NCBI GenBank assembly: GCA_003586115.2
Contig: QVOM02000073.1
Coordinates: 36,630,876 to 36,694,875 of the forward strand
DNA length: 64,000 nucleotides
Reading direction: 5' to 3'
Source of the DNA: Salvator merianae
Lineage: Eukaryota > Chordata > Lepidosauria > Squamata > Teiidae
Positions 1 through 10,578 of this stretch are shown here, one piece after another. The notes beneath the pieces are model-generated. The model was given only the letters and a program-made list of their open reading frames with translations, had not been told where the DNA came from and searched no databases. Position numbers and translations under genes: made by a program. Numbering within the stretch: position 1 is the stretch's first letter; each line of letters starts with the position of its first letter.

Positions 1-45
1 AAGGGTCCTTAGCATTTAGAATGTTATTACCATTTTTTTCTTTAT

Positions 46-120
46 CCCTGAAGTTAAGCAGAGCAGGCCTGATTAGCAATTATATGGGAGACCACCTGGA
101 AACACCTAATGCTGAAGGTT
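46..120 (+). mobile_element. 5S-rRNA-derived SINE head (degenerate)
   Basis: The segment follows the 3' two thirds of vertebrate 5S rRNA: an AAGTTAAGCAGAG stretch matching the box-A region (AAGCTAAGCAGGG in the gene), then GGCCTGATTAG, then ATGGGAGACCACCTGG, which corresponds to the box-C part of the internal promoter, and a final match near the 5S 3' end. About a fifth of the positions differ, so it is not a functional 5S gene. 5S-headed SINEs are known from lizards, and a second 5S-like head occurs at 33649. A dispersed 5S pseudogene is the alternative; the body and tail are not clear after position 120. Confidence 0.7.
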
Positions 121-358
121 AGACTAGAATTTTTTTTTTAAAAAAGCCTGGGAAACATGGATGGGCAAATCTCTTTGGTACTGTTGCTAAGATAAGGGAC
201 TGGAAAGTGAATTTATGTTTTAAAAAAGGTAAACATATCTCCAAGCAAAACAAATAATGTAAGCTGAACATCATATTTTGTATGGAAATTTTACAAGAGT
301 TCTGGGAGAAGCAATGACAATATCCAAAGAGCATTTAGGACAGGATCCTCCAACATAA

Positions 359-445
359 TGCCTTCCAGATGTTGTAAGCTATAAACCTCATTACCTTTAC
401 CCATCAGTTGTATTTGCTGGGATTGAGAAGGACATCTGGAAGGCA
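359..445. mobile_element. Small palindromic DNA element remnant
   Basis: A perfect 14-bp inverted repeat (TGCCTTCCAGATGT at 359-372 and its complement at 432-445) encloses about 60 bp that is itself weakly self-complementary. This resembles a widespread amniote palindromic repeat whose arms read CTTCCAGATGTTG...ACATCTGGAAGG. No clear target duplication was found. It is probably a decayed non-autonomous DNA transposon. Confidence 0.5.
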
Positions 446-1074
446 CCAGGTTAGCAAAATCTGATTTAGGGCATATATAAAGTGACTTTCACCAGATGCT
501 GATCTCCAGCCTTAGTTTTTGGCAGTGCAAATGGTACTACTAAACTAGATGCCAAGCTTGGGGAGGGGGGCATGGAGCAGCTGAGTTCTGCATCTCCCAA
601 CCTACCATAGGCCACTAGCTGCCCCCTGTCCCAAGTACCCTAAGAAGCAGCTGAGTAGGAACATGATTTGCTCCACCCAGCAAGTCTAGGTTGTATCCTA
701 TCCTGCCCACCCCTGCCCCTAGAGGATCATTCACATCTCTTGGCTCCGACTGCCTGAACCACTGGAGCTGGCTCTCCCAGACTCAACTAACAGGCAATTT
801 TAACATTACTGTAAAGCAAATTTTGGAGGTGACTGCAAGAGTAATAAATAATCACTGGAAATGGTTATCTTCTCTGTTCTGCTGACCGGATTTCAACATA
901 GTCTGAAGACCAGCATTTGTCACATCACATTCCATTCTGTTCCATCTTGTTAAAGAAATAGGTTTGAACAATTTTACCTATAGGTGTGACCCTAATTATA
1001 TTTAATATTGCATTTATTAGAAAGGAAGAAAATCTTGAATCTGAGACATACATCTTCCCATAAAATAAAAGTTT
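446..1074. other. No gene recognised
   Basis: Apparently unique sequence. The only open frame (691-885, 64 codons) has no recognisable domain and no splice or promoter context, so it is not called. Sequence becomes AT-rich towards the L1 remnant that follows. Confidence 0.5.
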
Positions 1075-1705
1075 ATGCATTTGTTTCTTTTAACTTTGAT
1101 TCCAAAAGAAGGGCAAGATTTAACATCGCTGAGGAATTATAGATCAGTTTCATTGCTAAATAGTAAATATAAGATTTTTGCAATGCCTTATGGCAGATTA
1201 AAAAGAGTTTTGCAAGAATATATTCATCAAGATCAAACCGGATTTTTATCAAAAAGACAGATGAGAGATTATATAAGAATGATGTTGAATGTAGTAGGAT
1301 ACTTGGAAAAACAGAATGAAAAACAAGGAGCTTTGATATTTTTTAGATGCAGAAAAAGCATTTGACAATTTAAATTCAAATTTTAAGTTTGAAATTTTTG
1401 ACAAGATAGAGATGGGAGAAAATGTTACTAGAAGGGTTAAAGCAATTTATACTTCTAAGATAGCATAAATACTAGTTAATGGAGAAGCTACCCAGGAGTG
1501 TAGGATAGAAAATGGTACCAAACAAGGAAGGCCACTTTCATTGTTATTATTTATTTTACCTTTACAAGTTTTAAATAGAGATCTCAAACAGTATAAAAGG
1601 AACAATGATTAAGAAAGAATAATTCAAACTAAAAGCATTTGCAGATGATTTAGTAATAATCTTGGAAGACCAAATAGAAAATATTGAATTGTTAATTGAT
1701 AAGAT
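1075..1705 (+). pseudogene. L1-type LINE ORF2 fragment, reverse transcriptase core (decayed)
   Basis: The translation carries L1 reverse-transcriptase landmarks in order: the LIPKEG block followed by NYRSVSLLN near 1090-1160, the DQTGFL...RQMRDYIR block near 1230-1275, a KQGALIF strand leading into a shifted DAEKAFD equivalent near 1345-1365, an ILVNGE and KQGRPLS region near 1470-1545, and FADD-like AFADDLVII near 1636-1660, the catalytic YXDD-type motif as ADD. The frame is broken by at least one shift near 1345 and by stops after 1460, so the copy is dead. In an intact L1 this part copies the element's RNA into DNA at the nicked target. The fragment lacks the endonuclease domain and any 5' UTR. 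It ends abruptly at about 1705, where the next L1 segment continues on the opposite strand. Confidence 0.85.
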
Positions 1706-1706
1706 A

Positions 1707-2115
1707 AAAAATTCTAGATTTCTAGTTTTCTTTTCTTGCCATATAAATCTTTTTGCAATTACATAAATACCACATCATTTATTATAATTGGAATTGACTG
1801 AAATAAAAACATCATTCTTGGTAATACATTCATTTTGATCACAGAGCTTTTACCCAACAATGACATTTTCATATTTTCCCATCTTTCTATATCCTGCTTA
1901 ATTTCTGATCATACCTTGGTATCACTATTCTGAAACTACATTGTATTTTGATTCATTAAATTAATACCTAAATATTTAAGTTTTTTCTGTTTCAAAGCCT
2001 GATTTCTCTCTCAATTCCTGTCATTCTTTTTCAGTAATATTCCTTGTCAATATTTTCTTCTTCTTTTAATTGACTTTAAACCCAGCCACTCTTCCAAAGA
2101 GGATTGGGTTTACCA
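1707..2115 (-). pseudogene. L1-type LINE ORF2 fragment, region just after the RT core, inverted
   Basis: Read on the minus strand from about 2115 down, the translation gives a GFKVN-KKK segment, then KYLGINL, then an IKQDIERWENMKMSLLGK segment, then VIKMNVLPRMMFLFQSIPI. This is the well-known order of L1 ORF2 just downstream of the FADD motif. Stops interrupt the frame, so it is a remnant. Its first recognisable residues continue almost exactly where the plus-strand fragment ending at 1705 stops, suggesting both come from one insertion that was later rearranged. Confidence 0.8.
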
Positions 2116-2495
2116 AATTTAAAATTATATCATGCAGTTTTTGTGCTTTTACAAGTCTTACTTCCATACACTATCCTGTTTAAGAACAAGTAGAAGTCAC
2201 CCATTATAAATTGTATTGGACATACAGCTTCAAACTTCCACCCCCTTCCAAACTAACTAAACTGACTTGCACAGTGCAATACAAGGAGTTCGCCAGAGAA
2301 TATAAAGAGTTCTAATGGAAATCGTAGACGTTTTCCTTTCCTTCGTCTCTTGTCCCTCTGAAAGAGAGAAACGGAGAGAGAGAAGGGGATGGGATTTGTC
2401 TCCTTCACAAGTACAGGAAAAACTCCTGCTTTGGTGTTAATTTTCATACTTTTAGCATTCTTCTTATCCATGTATCATCTTGGTCTGTGCTAGGA

Positions 2496-2556
2496 GATAT
2501 CTATATATCTATATATCTATATCTATATCTATATCTATATCTATATATACACATAC
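2496..2556. repeat. (ATCT)n / (ATATCT)n microsatellite
   Basis: About 60 bp of ATCTAT units, first as 8-bp TATATATC-like phases and then as uniform 6-bp ATCTAT units, ending in a TATATACACATAC tail. The phase change suggests two expansion events. The tract creates a false poly-tyrosine/leucine/isoleucine open frame. Confidence 0.9.
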
Positions 2557-3396
2557 ATAGTAGTTTCTGCTGTGGAAAGCTCCAGGTTCCCTCCTTTCCA
2601 GAAGCCACCTTCTGGGTACCGAGTCAGCTTCCTGATGCCACCTTCCTTTTGGTCAGTACCTTGCTTTGCTTGCTCCCAACTGAGAGCGCAGCTCTGATGA
2701 CAAACACTCAGTGGGAAAAGCAGCATGTGGATTTTGCCTGTGGCTTTTTCTATCAGGTGAGCTGCTTTTTCTGTCAGGACCTTAATTTGCTTGTTTCCCC
2801 TTCATGGCAAACAGTCACCTTGCAGGCCACTACACAGGTCTCAGCTACCACCTGGTCCATTATCTTCTTGGCCATATGGTCACCTCTCAGGTCACATGGA
2901 CCTCCTACTGTTGTCGCTATCTCTGCTGCTTCCACCTAGCCTGCTCCACTCGACTCACTTGTAGAGTGCTGAATGCACAAGATCTAGGGCTACAGCATAT
3001 GCCTACTGCAGTTCCATCAATCATGCCTTTGCCGGGGCCACCTCTGGTACTGGAGAAAACCTAGCTGCTCCCCTCTCCATGGGAATGTCTGTCTCTTTGC
3101 CCAAGCACAAGAAAATCTACCATTTGCTTCACACCAGCAAAGTAAAAAATGCCTGCCTGAACAAGCAAGAACATGGGTGTCTCAGGCTTGTCCAGTAGTT
3201 AGGAAGGCAGGAATTAAGAGGTCACATGTACTATATTCAGGCAGGTGATTGGCTAAACTCCCTGAAACTGGAGAGCCACAGGAGGATTAATTTTGGACAT
3301 TTTAGGCCAATCATAGGCAACCAAATGCCTAAAGAAATCCCTGATTGGCTGAAATCAAAGGTATGCTATTATGTACATTTGATATTGAACTTCCTG

Positions 3397-3421
3397 AGGG
3401 GAGGGGGAGGGGGAGAGGGAG
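3397..3421 (+). repeat. G-rich tract with four G-runs
   Basis: Four G-runs of three to five separated by A or AGA lie within 25 bp. The pattern fits the usual G-quadruplex rule (four runs of at least three G, loops of one to seven bases). No gene or promoter is evident next to it. Confidence 0.75.
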
Positions 3422-5687
3422 ACTCAAAGTGATTAGCAAATGCCACACTTCTAGTGGGGCACTGCCCTTGGTCCCAGTTCAAACAGCTGAGCTCTTTCCT
3501 CTGCCTAATTCAAATGTTACAAGCTCAAACTCCATTCATACATATTCAAAAATGCTTCTGAGCAGCCTCCTCTGTATAAGTCCCATTTGATACCAGAAGT
3601 TTAGCAACTAAGTGAATTGAGGAAAAAAGCTTTTGGACAGCCCTTTGCTTTAAGTGAACCACACCAGGTGCTCAGTTTACACAAATTGCCCTTGAAGACA
3701 TGTAAATGCTAGACACTGTTTGCACAAACATTGAGTAAACAGCAAATGATAAAATGGGTTAACATACCCACATACAGTTTGTACAGCACATATGAAACAA
3801 CCATAAAGTGTGAATGTGTCTTCTGTTTTCAATCTGTCATTCTGCACAACTAAAGTGATTTAAATTAACCAGTCTACTGCAATTAACATTTTCATTTGCC
3901 ATTTTAAAAACTGTCCCAAAACAAATTGATACATTCTATTTTGAAGAACATTCCTTGAATAGATCTAAGCAAAAGTTTCATTTGCAACATTAAACAGGTC
4001 TGATCTGGGGATGAATGGTGATACGATATTTTAGATAGTATCTTGGGATGAAAACACAACTAATGGAGCTCCTATTCCTTTACTGTTATTATTTTAAGCC
4101 ATGAAAATAAATGTTTTTGACCTCTTGTTATCTAACAGCAAACTCTCTGCAGAGTCACAGCTGGGGCTTTTATACAATTTGAATCTGTAAACTCATGAAT
4201 ATCCTTTTCTTGCTCATGAAAGAATACAATTAAGCTAAACACCGCTGAGCTGAACGCCTATTCAGCCACAAAGGAGATGCTCAGTGCTTTCTTGCACAAT
4301 TTTTCAGTATTTCTCCCACCCCTGCTTCCCAACAGACATAAAAGGAGGAACCAGGGACAGGACAGCACCCATTTTTAACAGAGTGGTAACACGGTCATTT
4401 GAATGTTATTTTGTCCCCCAAAGAAAATTGACCTTTTTAGCCCCTTCTTCTCCTTAGACTAGTTTGGACTAAGCCCCAGATTCCTTAGGGAAGACCTGAT
4501 GTCCCTAGCAAGCTTCTAAATCCAATGCAGAGAAGCTCTTATAGGTTTTTGGAAAGAGGGATTGGCTTCAACTGCACAAACAGGTTCCCAGGGTGGCTAG
4601 TTCCAATAATCTTTCTTGTCCTTACATGTTACTCCAAACCACCATTATTTCATTGTTATTTGAGCCATCACTATTAAGCACACAATGAAAAGGGTTTACA
4701 CACATCTCAAAGTGTGTTCTACTGCAATTATTACCTTGTTATGATGTTGGAAATGTGGAAGACGGAAACCCACACACTTGCAACAGGATGTGATCAGAAC
4801 ACAGATAAATCCATTGTGCACTTTGCTTGGTGGTTATCAATAGAGAGGTCTACATCCACTTATGCATAACAGTTTAAGGTCAATTGGGAAAAGGAAATGG
4901 CCAGCTCTAATTCATCAATGCTTTATACTCTTACAATAGATTCAAAAGAAGTAATTTCCTATGGGTGTGCTGGAACGGAGCCTCCAAAGGCTGTGAATAG
5001 AACAAAGCCTTTTCCTACCTAGAACTGATTCTTCCAAGAAACTGGCAGTCCAGAAAGGACATCAGGGAATGTTAACATGTAAATATGGTGCTTGTGATTC
5101 AGCAACCAATTACATACAGTTCAGTTGCTGGCATGAAGTAGACATAGCTTCTTGCAGGATTATAGTTTCTTGATGCATAGGGTAGCTATCAAGAATCAGT
5201 GGGGTGTTTAACTCATGACTTGGCTTTATATGTGGAATTATTATCTGTGATTCCTGGTGATGGTTTACAGAACTGGAATGCAAGAGAATGGGGGAGAAGT
5301 GGTGCTGAGAGAAAGTCTTTCTTTGACTTCCCAAATTACACTTTCATGAAAGCATTGCAGAGAGTTCATAGGGAGGTCTACAAGTGGAGTTTCTCCACAC
5401 TCACTGGTCACCAGTTTGCAGTCTTGGGCCAAAGTAAAGGCTGACTACAACCTTTAGGTTGGTACTAAACAGCCAGGACACAATGACGTTTTATGTCAGG
5501 CTCTGGGGAAATTCTCCCTTTCCTAGTATTTCTGCTAGAATGGCACATATGGGCTTTCTCACACATCCTACCAAAGAATCATGATTGTTCTCAGCATAAG
5601 CAAATAAATGAAATCCAGCCCAATGTAATTCTGTGCCAGTGAACTGGATGTGGATCTCAGATTTAATAGGTTCTATCATAGTTTGAC

Positions 5688-5895
5688 AGAGAATGGATGC
5701 CTAAGTACTGTCTCCAGGTTGGAGACAGGCAGGATTTCTCTAAAAGCCATTTACAGCGAGGTGAAAACAGGTGAAGATTTTGCCTTTGTTTTCTGCTGAG
5801 AATATTCAGAAGCAATTGGTAGGCCAGTGTGTGAGAACAATGCTGGACTAGATGGGCTGTGGCCCGATCCAAAAGGGCTCCTCTTATGCTCTTAT
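5688..5895 (+). mobile_element. CR1-clade LINE, 3' end fragment
   Basis: The last 200 bp matches the CR1 3' end found again at 39045-39247: a shared GAATGGATGCCTA-GTACTG start, GACAGGCAGGATTTCT, CAGAAGCAATTGGT, and the terminal GCTGGACTAGATGGGC...CTCCTCTTATG...CTTAT tail. CR1 retroposons are heavily 5'-truncated and end in a short microsatellite instead of poly(A), as here. Non-coding 3' portion only. Confidence 0.85.
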
Positions 5896-7334
5896 AGAGT
5901 TACATGCCTTGACGGAGCTGTGGCAATCACTTTAATTAAATAATATGAAAAACATGGAGATCCTATTCCTGTGCAGCACTCATAACACCATGGTGGATTG
6001 ATTTAATTTTCTAGGAAAGAGGATTGTGTATTTAAATCATATTAATTAAAGTTAAGTTTCTTGTGGGAACCTATTTGTGCAGATGACAGCAGGCTGTCTT
6101 CATGTATTTCACAAGTAGCCATGCAGTTCATTGGAACTGACTGGTTTCCTCTAAACTAGAGAATTTCAGCTCTGTAACCCAAAGGCAGAATTGAAACTGT
6201 TTGTAGTTTTCATACAATTATACCTGGTTATAGAAAAGACACAGGCAAGGCCATTATGAGACTATTCATGAGGGGGCTTGGTGCACCCCAGGGGTATTTT
6301 GTAGGGGGTTGGCATTCAAATTCACCCACCTGCTATATCCATAAGCTGCAAACCCCCTACTCTTGGGGTGGTTGCAAAAGCTGAATTGATCCATTGTGTG
6401 GATGCACAGAGAGGAAGAAGCAACTCGCCATGTGTGATTTTTGCCTAGACCCTTTCCAAGGAAGACAAAAATGGTCCAATTCCAACCATATTTTTGGTCC
6501 TCTGTTTGCAGCAGCAATCTGAAAAGTGAACTGGAGTGAATGGCATTTGCCTGCTACACTGTTTGCTTTGGGGGTTGGTCTTGTGCCTTCCATCCCAGGT
6601 CTCACCACTTCACCTGTCTGTGTCGAGGCAGCCAAAGAAGGGGTAAATTCACATGCACTAAATAAATTGGTTTAGCTCCAGCTTTGTTTTGGTTAAAGCA
6701 TGTGATGCATGTTTTGGTTAGCAGTAAAGCTAATTTAAAACTCCCCTTAGTTCAGAATAGTTTTGTGCTTCTGCTTTTTTTTTTTTTTTTTTAAGGAAGT
6801 GTTTTTCAATCCCTTTGGAAAATAATGAGAATTGCAACATGCATTTTACCTTCCATCACTAGGCAATTTGACTTGGGACGCGTATTTTTAAAGGTTAGAA
6901 ATACAGACATATGCATAAGTGCAATTTCTTTTTCCTTTTGCTGCAGTTTTTATTTTAGAACAATTTGGGAGTGTTCATGGCTGAGCTTCTGCAATGATTT
7001 GGCTCCTCTTAAAGAACAGTTGGAAAGTTAGTTAAAGGGAGGCTGAGTGAGGTGAGGAGAAAGAGGAATGTATGGAGAAAGAACCCCAGGTAGCAACATT
7101 GAACAGGGTGGCTAGCGTTCTTCCTACTAATTCAAAACCTTGCTTTTGAAAACTCATTGCAGCTTACAAAGTATAAAAGGAAGCACAAAAACAAACAACC
7201 CTCCATAAAATCTCGAACACTTTCTATAAAGCATACAGTCAACCTGTGCTGTTGACTGTATTTTAGGGAGTTGCTAGATCAGCAGGAAAATTATTTGTTG
7301 TATTTTTGTTGTACTTACAACTAAATAGAACCTA
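5896..7334. other. No gene recognised
   Basis: Apparently unique DNA. It contains an 18-base T run at 6775-6792. Open frames at 6266-6635 on the minus strand show no recognisable domain and overlap each other in different frames. Confidence 0.5.
6775..6792. repeat. Poly(T) tract
   Basis: Eighteen consecutive T. It could be the tail of a minus-strand retroposon, but no SINE or LINE body is recognisable to its right. Confidence 0.8.
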
Positions 7335-7572
7335 AATTAATTAATTAATTAATTACTGGAACTAAGCTGGATGAAGGTAAAGATGTCCTTAAGTTGAGCT
7401 TGACTGCTGGTGACTCCATGGACACACCCAAGAAGTTTTCTTGGCAGCAAAACAAAAATGGCTTGCCACTGTCTTCTTGCAGGGAGATGCCAGCGATTGA
7501 ACCTGGGGCCTTCTGCATGCAAAACGGTTGCTCTGCAAGTGAGCTATGCTTCACTCCCACTGACCTAATCCA
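7335..7572 (-). mobile_element. tRNA-headed SINE (squamate type)
   Basis: On the minus strand the 5' end reads like a tRNA: a CATAGCTCACTTGCAGAGC box-A region near 7555-7535, a TTTGCATGCAGAAGG anticodon arm, and GGTTCAATCGCTGGCA as box B near 7507-7490. The downstream body is shared with the copy at 29835-29972. The (TTAA)n run at 7335-7355 lies where the 3' tail is expected. The head resembles the GGGGCCATAGCTCAGTGG type common in lizards; divergence implies an old copy. It is not a functional tRNA gene, as the 3' half continues into SINE body. Confidence 0.75.
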
Positions 7573-7711
7573 AAAAGGTGGAAGGAAAAGCAATGTTAGT
7601 CCCAAGGGTGAGTCCCACACAAATGCCTGGAAACTTCCAGAAACAAATGACAGGGTGAGGTAAAGGCTGATCACTTCATATTCACTTTTCCAAGCAGTTA
7701 CCCAGTCTCTG

Positions 7712-8168
7712 AAGGTGTGATCACACAGAACATTTTTGGGGGGCATATTTACAAAAGATCACCCATTTGTGGATGCAGGAAAAAACCCTGCATCATATAG
7801 TTTTTAAAAGAAGCACTTAAAAGCCTCCTACTTCTCTTCTCTTTGTTGTCATTGCCTCTAAGCCTAGCAACCCTTCTGTATCAACAAGTGCTTGTCATCC
7901 GTTGGACACTGCTAGCTGGATTTCTGGGTCCCTAATTGATCTGCTCCTAGCAGCCATTTTTAGTGGCTAAAAGATCCTATGTAGCTTCCCACCCCATTTA
8001 CCCTAAACAGGACTTTTGCCTCAAGAGCTTTTCTTTCTCATCTGTGCAAGGAATGGAAAAACAGAGGCTTGAGGATGCAGTAAGTGTTCTTTTTAAATTT
8101 TCTGTGTGTCCCTAGGGTCTCAAAATTGCCCCGGGACATCCTTAACCACATGTGTGAACACACTCTAA
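7712..8168. mobile_element. Non-autonomous TIR element, GTGTG(A/T)TCACAC ends
   Basis: The left end AGGTGTGATCACAC (7713-7726) and the complement of the right end, GAGTGTGTTCACAC, match at 11 of 14 positions and enclose about 430 bp without coding capacity. The end motif resembles that of the Harbinger-type element at 23532 (GGTGTGTTCAGA). No reliable target duplication was identified, so superfamily is uncertain. Confidence 0.5.
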
Positions 8169-8262
8169 GGCAACTTCCTGCCTTACAAGATCCAATCTGT
8201 GTTGTATCCCAGGTCACATTTGCATAGGCAATATCAGTACTCCCTCATTAGTTATCCTGACA

Positions 8263-8619
8263 TTGCTGTTAAAAATGGCAAATGTGACTTTAAAGCAGAC
8301 ACTACAATTTGAAGATAAACTGCATTTCAGGGGATTCCGCCTTAATCTGACTGCATGTGCATCCATCCATCATCACGTTCTGATGGCAGCAAAACCCACT
8401 GAACAAATTGAGATGGATTTCTTAGAAACCATAAATAGCATTCTGCTTCATGACCTCAGGCTTATGCAACCTTACTTGGAAAGACTCACTGAACAAAGGG
8501 GTGTTTTATTCCCATTGAAAGTACATTCAAATAGGCAGTGTCTTTACATGAACCACCTTGAGAATATTGTTACTTTTCAAATGCAGTGCGGAGATATATT
8601 AAATGAAATTCAGAAATAG
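8263..8619 (+). CDS. Unrecognised 118-codon open frame (weak candidate)
   Basis: An ATG-initiated frame of 118 codons lies in otherwise non-repetitive sequence just right of a TIR element. The predicted product is soluble, with no signal peptide or membrane segment, leucine- and histidine-rich, with an amphipathic C-terminal part ending in DILNEIQK. I do not recognise a domain. There is no clear Kozak context, no upstream splice acceptor that I trust, and no poly(A) signal immediately downstream. Length alone is near the upper end for chance in 64 kb of AT-rich DNA, so it is more probably non-coding than coding. A decayed retrogene or an old transposon frame would be alternatives. Confidence 0.12.
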   Translation: MLLKMANVTLKQTLQFEDKLHFRGFRLNLTACASIHHHVLMAAKPTEQIEMDFLETINSILLHDLRLMQPYLERLTEQRGVLFPLKVHSNRQCLYMNHLENIVTFQMQCGDILNEIQK

Positions 8620-9054
8620 GAAGAGAGGTTAAGCACTCCATTACTATTGCTGGTAAATGAAAGCTTTTAATCATTCACCTGCTAAGATAATGCTTAGTTC
8701 TCCCTTTAGTTACCTGTCTGCAAAATGCATGAACTTCTAACTCAGAGAGCAGTTGTCAGCACAAACAAGTTTCAAAAGATCCTGTACCTGAGAAATACAA
8801 TTACTGAGATGAAATTAGAAACCCAGTGAGTTGTTATTATAAAAAGCTGGTTTCTCATATCACGCACATATTCATTCATTTTGGTCTTACAGCACAGCCT
8901 GCTGTTTGCCCAAATATTTTTTTGGTCCTATAGCCATGCACTTGCATATGGGTATGGAATCAATGACAACTGCAGTTCTACCATCAGAGAATCCTTCACA
9001 TCTCCTCCAGCTCTGTTTTGTGTAGGGTGTACAAGAACAACCTCTTGTACTCTA
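8620..9054. other. No gene recognised
   Basis: AT-rich, apparently unique sequence between the open frame above and the large TIR element. No repeat or exon signal seen. Confidence 0.5.
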
Positions 9055-10234
9055 AGGCCGCGTTCCGACACGGCATTTAATCAGTTTACAGGCCATCTTC
9101 AGTTCCCGCTGTCTCAACATGATCTTGCCGTTCCGTAGTTTTTCTGGACTATATCAGCGAAATCCGGACTACTTTGTATTTGGATTTAATGAAGTCTCAA
9201 GCCGTTCCAGATTGTTAGCGCACTTTACTTTGCGATGTGGGAACGGGCAAAGAGACTATTTGGAAGGGATCGTACTTTTGGGGGGGCGTGCAGAGGGAGG
9301 GATCCCCATTTTGTGCTGTCCAATGACAGACTTTGTGGGTGGGCAGGAAGCGCAGTAGTTTCCTCTGCCTCCATTATCCCCCCTTCCGTCGCTGCCAGGG
9401 GAAAAGAAACCGTCCTCCTTTTTACTTCACCAAGCTGCGGTCCTTTCTCTTTCTTTATCCCCCATTCGACCCTGCCAGGAAGAAATTAAAGGCTTCCTCC
9501 ACTTCTGTCTGCTCTTTAAACCAAAAAATAAACTGCGCCTGTTTGGGGTTGCAGTCCTCTTGCCCCAACAAAGAACCCACTCAAGATGACTTTTGCCATC
9601 GGCAGCACACAGCTACACAGCGGGGACACATGCCGCTGCGGATGTCTCGGGGGAAGATGAGGCAGAGTCCATTTACTGGCGATGAACTGCACTGTCAAGA
9701 TAATAGAGCCCCCCCACCTCTCCCTGCTTTTGTGCTACTTTTAAATTGCACAAATGCGCAAAAGTGCACTTGCAAGGGAGCAGAAATCACCATCAGCCCT
9801 TTAAAAAACCCTTTAAAAAGCCCTTTAAAAAGCTTGCGGAACATAATTTTAAAGTTCTGCTTGTGTAGATAGAGGCTGTAGTGGGGAGAAGGAGCAAATG
9901 GCGAATGACTAGTAATGCTGCCAAGTGAATCCACGTTCTGAGGCAGCAGCAGGGACATACCGAGAGCGCAGCTTGACTTTCCCGCCCCTGTGACATCAAG
10001 ATTTGAACGTTGGAATTGCAGCCAATCACTGACTGCACCGGGAGGGGAATTTGGCAAGGGGTGGAGGCAGGAAAGGTACTGTTTCTCCGTGCCAAGCATG
10101 GGAAATATCAGTGTGGGAACGAGCAGGTATGAATTGAGTCCGTGTTAAATTGTAACTGTGGGAACGACCAGAAGACTAATTCAGTCCTTGTACTCTTCCG
10201 ATACGGATTAAATTTACGCGTCAGAACGCGGCCT
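9055..10234. mobile_element. 1.18-kb non-autonomous DNA transposon with CpG-containing TIRs
   Basis: The left end AGGCCGCGTTC followed by CGACACG and ATTTAATC pairs with the complement of the right end (AGGCCGCGTTC, TGACGCG, ATTTAATC), giving terminal inverted repeats of about 28-30 bp. The motif TGTGGGAACG recurs at 9236, 10112 and 10157, close to the ends, like the subterminal transposase-binding repeats of hAT elements. The interior has more GC and CpG than the flanks and a small triple repeat of CCCTTTAAAAA units at 9796-9832. No transposase-like frame is present; the several overlapping 60-180 codon frames on both strands are in conflicting frames and have no domain. Target duplication not resolved. 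Confidence 0.65.
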
Positions 10235-10261
10235 AATCTTACATAATAGAGAAGTTTACAA

Positions 10262-10570
10262 TAGAGATGTGCAAAATTCATTTTGTTTGATTGAATATTT
10301 TGCATTTGTGGATATTTGAATCAAATCGAAAATGTCCTGTTACACATTTTCAGAGTTCGATTGAAATGAACCAGTCTCTACCCTCACAAAAGCAGAATAT
10401 TTGATCAAATATTTGCATTTTTGTTGTGTTTTAAACATAAAAAGGATAAAAACAGTGGAAACGAACGCAAAAAAAATTTTTTCAACCTTACAATTCATTG
10501 ACAAATTAAAATACAGGGTTTTGCTTCAACAGCGAATCGAAAATGTGAATTTCATTCGTGCATATCCCTA
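10262..10570. mobile_element. hAT-type MITE (309 bp) with perfect 8-bp target duplication
   Basis: The element begins TAGAGATGTGCA and ends TGCATATCCCTA, imperfect 12-bp inverted repeats. It is flanked on both sides by GTTTACAA (10254-10261 and 10571-10578), an exact 8-bp target site duplication, the hallmark of hAT transposition. The interior is AT-rich without coding capacity. A relative in the opposite orientation lies at 45606-45938. The intact duplication suggests a fairly recent insertion. Confidence 0.92.
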
Positions 10571-10578
10571 GTTTACAA

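Larger units (their letters stand above)
2116..5687. other. No gene recognised; microsatellites only
   Basis: Apart from the tetranucleotide repeat at 2496 and the G-rich tract at 3397, I see no repeat family or exon signal that I can support. Open frames such as 2487-2939 begin inside the microsatellite and have no domain. The stretch is mostly AT-rich and looks unique. Confidence 0.5.

Noticed and set aside
46..120. Functional 5S rRNA gene
   Set aside because: The 5' third is missing and many positions differ; SINE head or pseudogene instead.
2487..2939. 150-codon plus-strand frame
   Set aside because: Its start is the (ATCT)n microsatellite (repeating Tyr-Leu), the remainder has no domain, and a second frame overlaps it.
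7486..7572. Functional tRNA gene
   Set aside because: Box A and B remnants are present, but the sequence lacks a full cloverleaf and continues into a SINE body shared with 29835-29972.
9333..9872. 179-codon plus-strand frame
   Set aside because: Lies inside the TIR element at 9055-10234, overlaps frames in other phases and includes the CCCTTTAAAAA tandem units; no domain.
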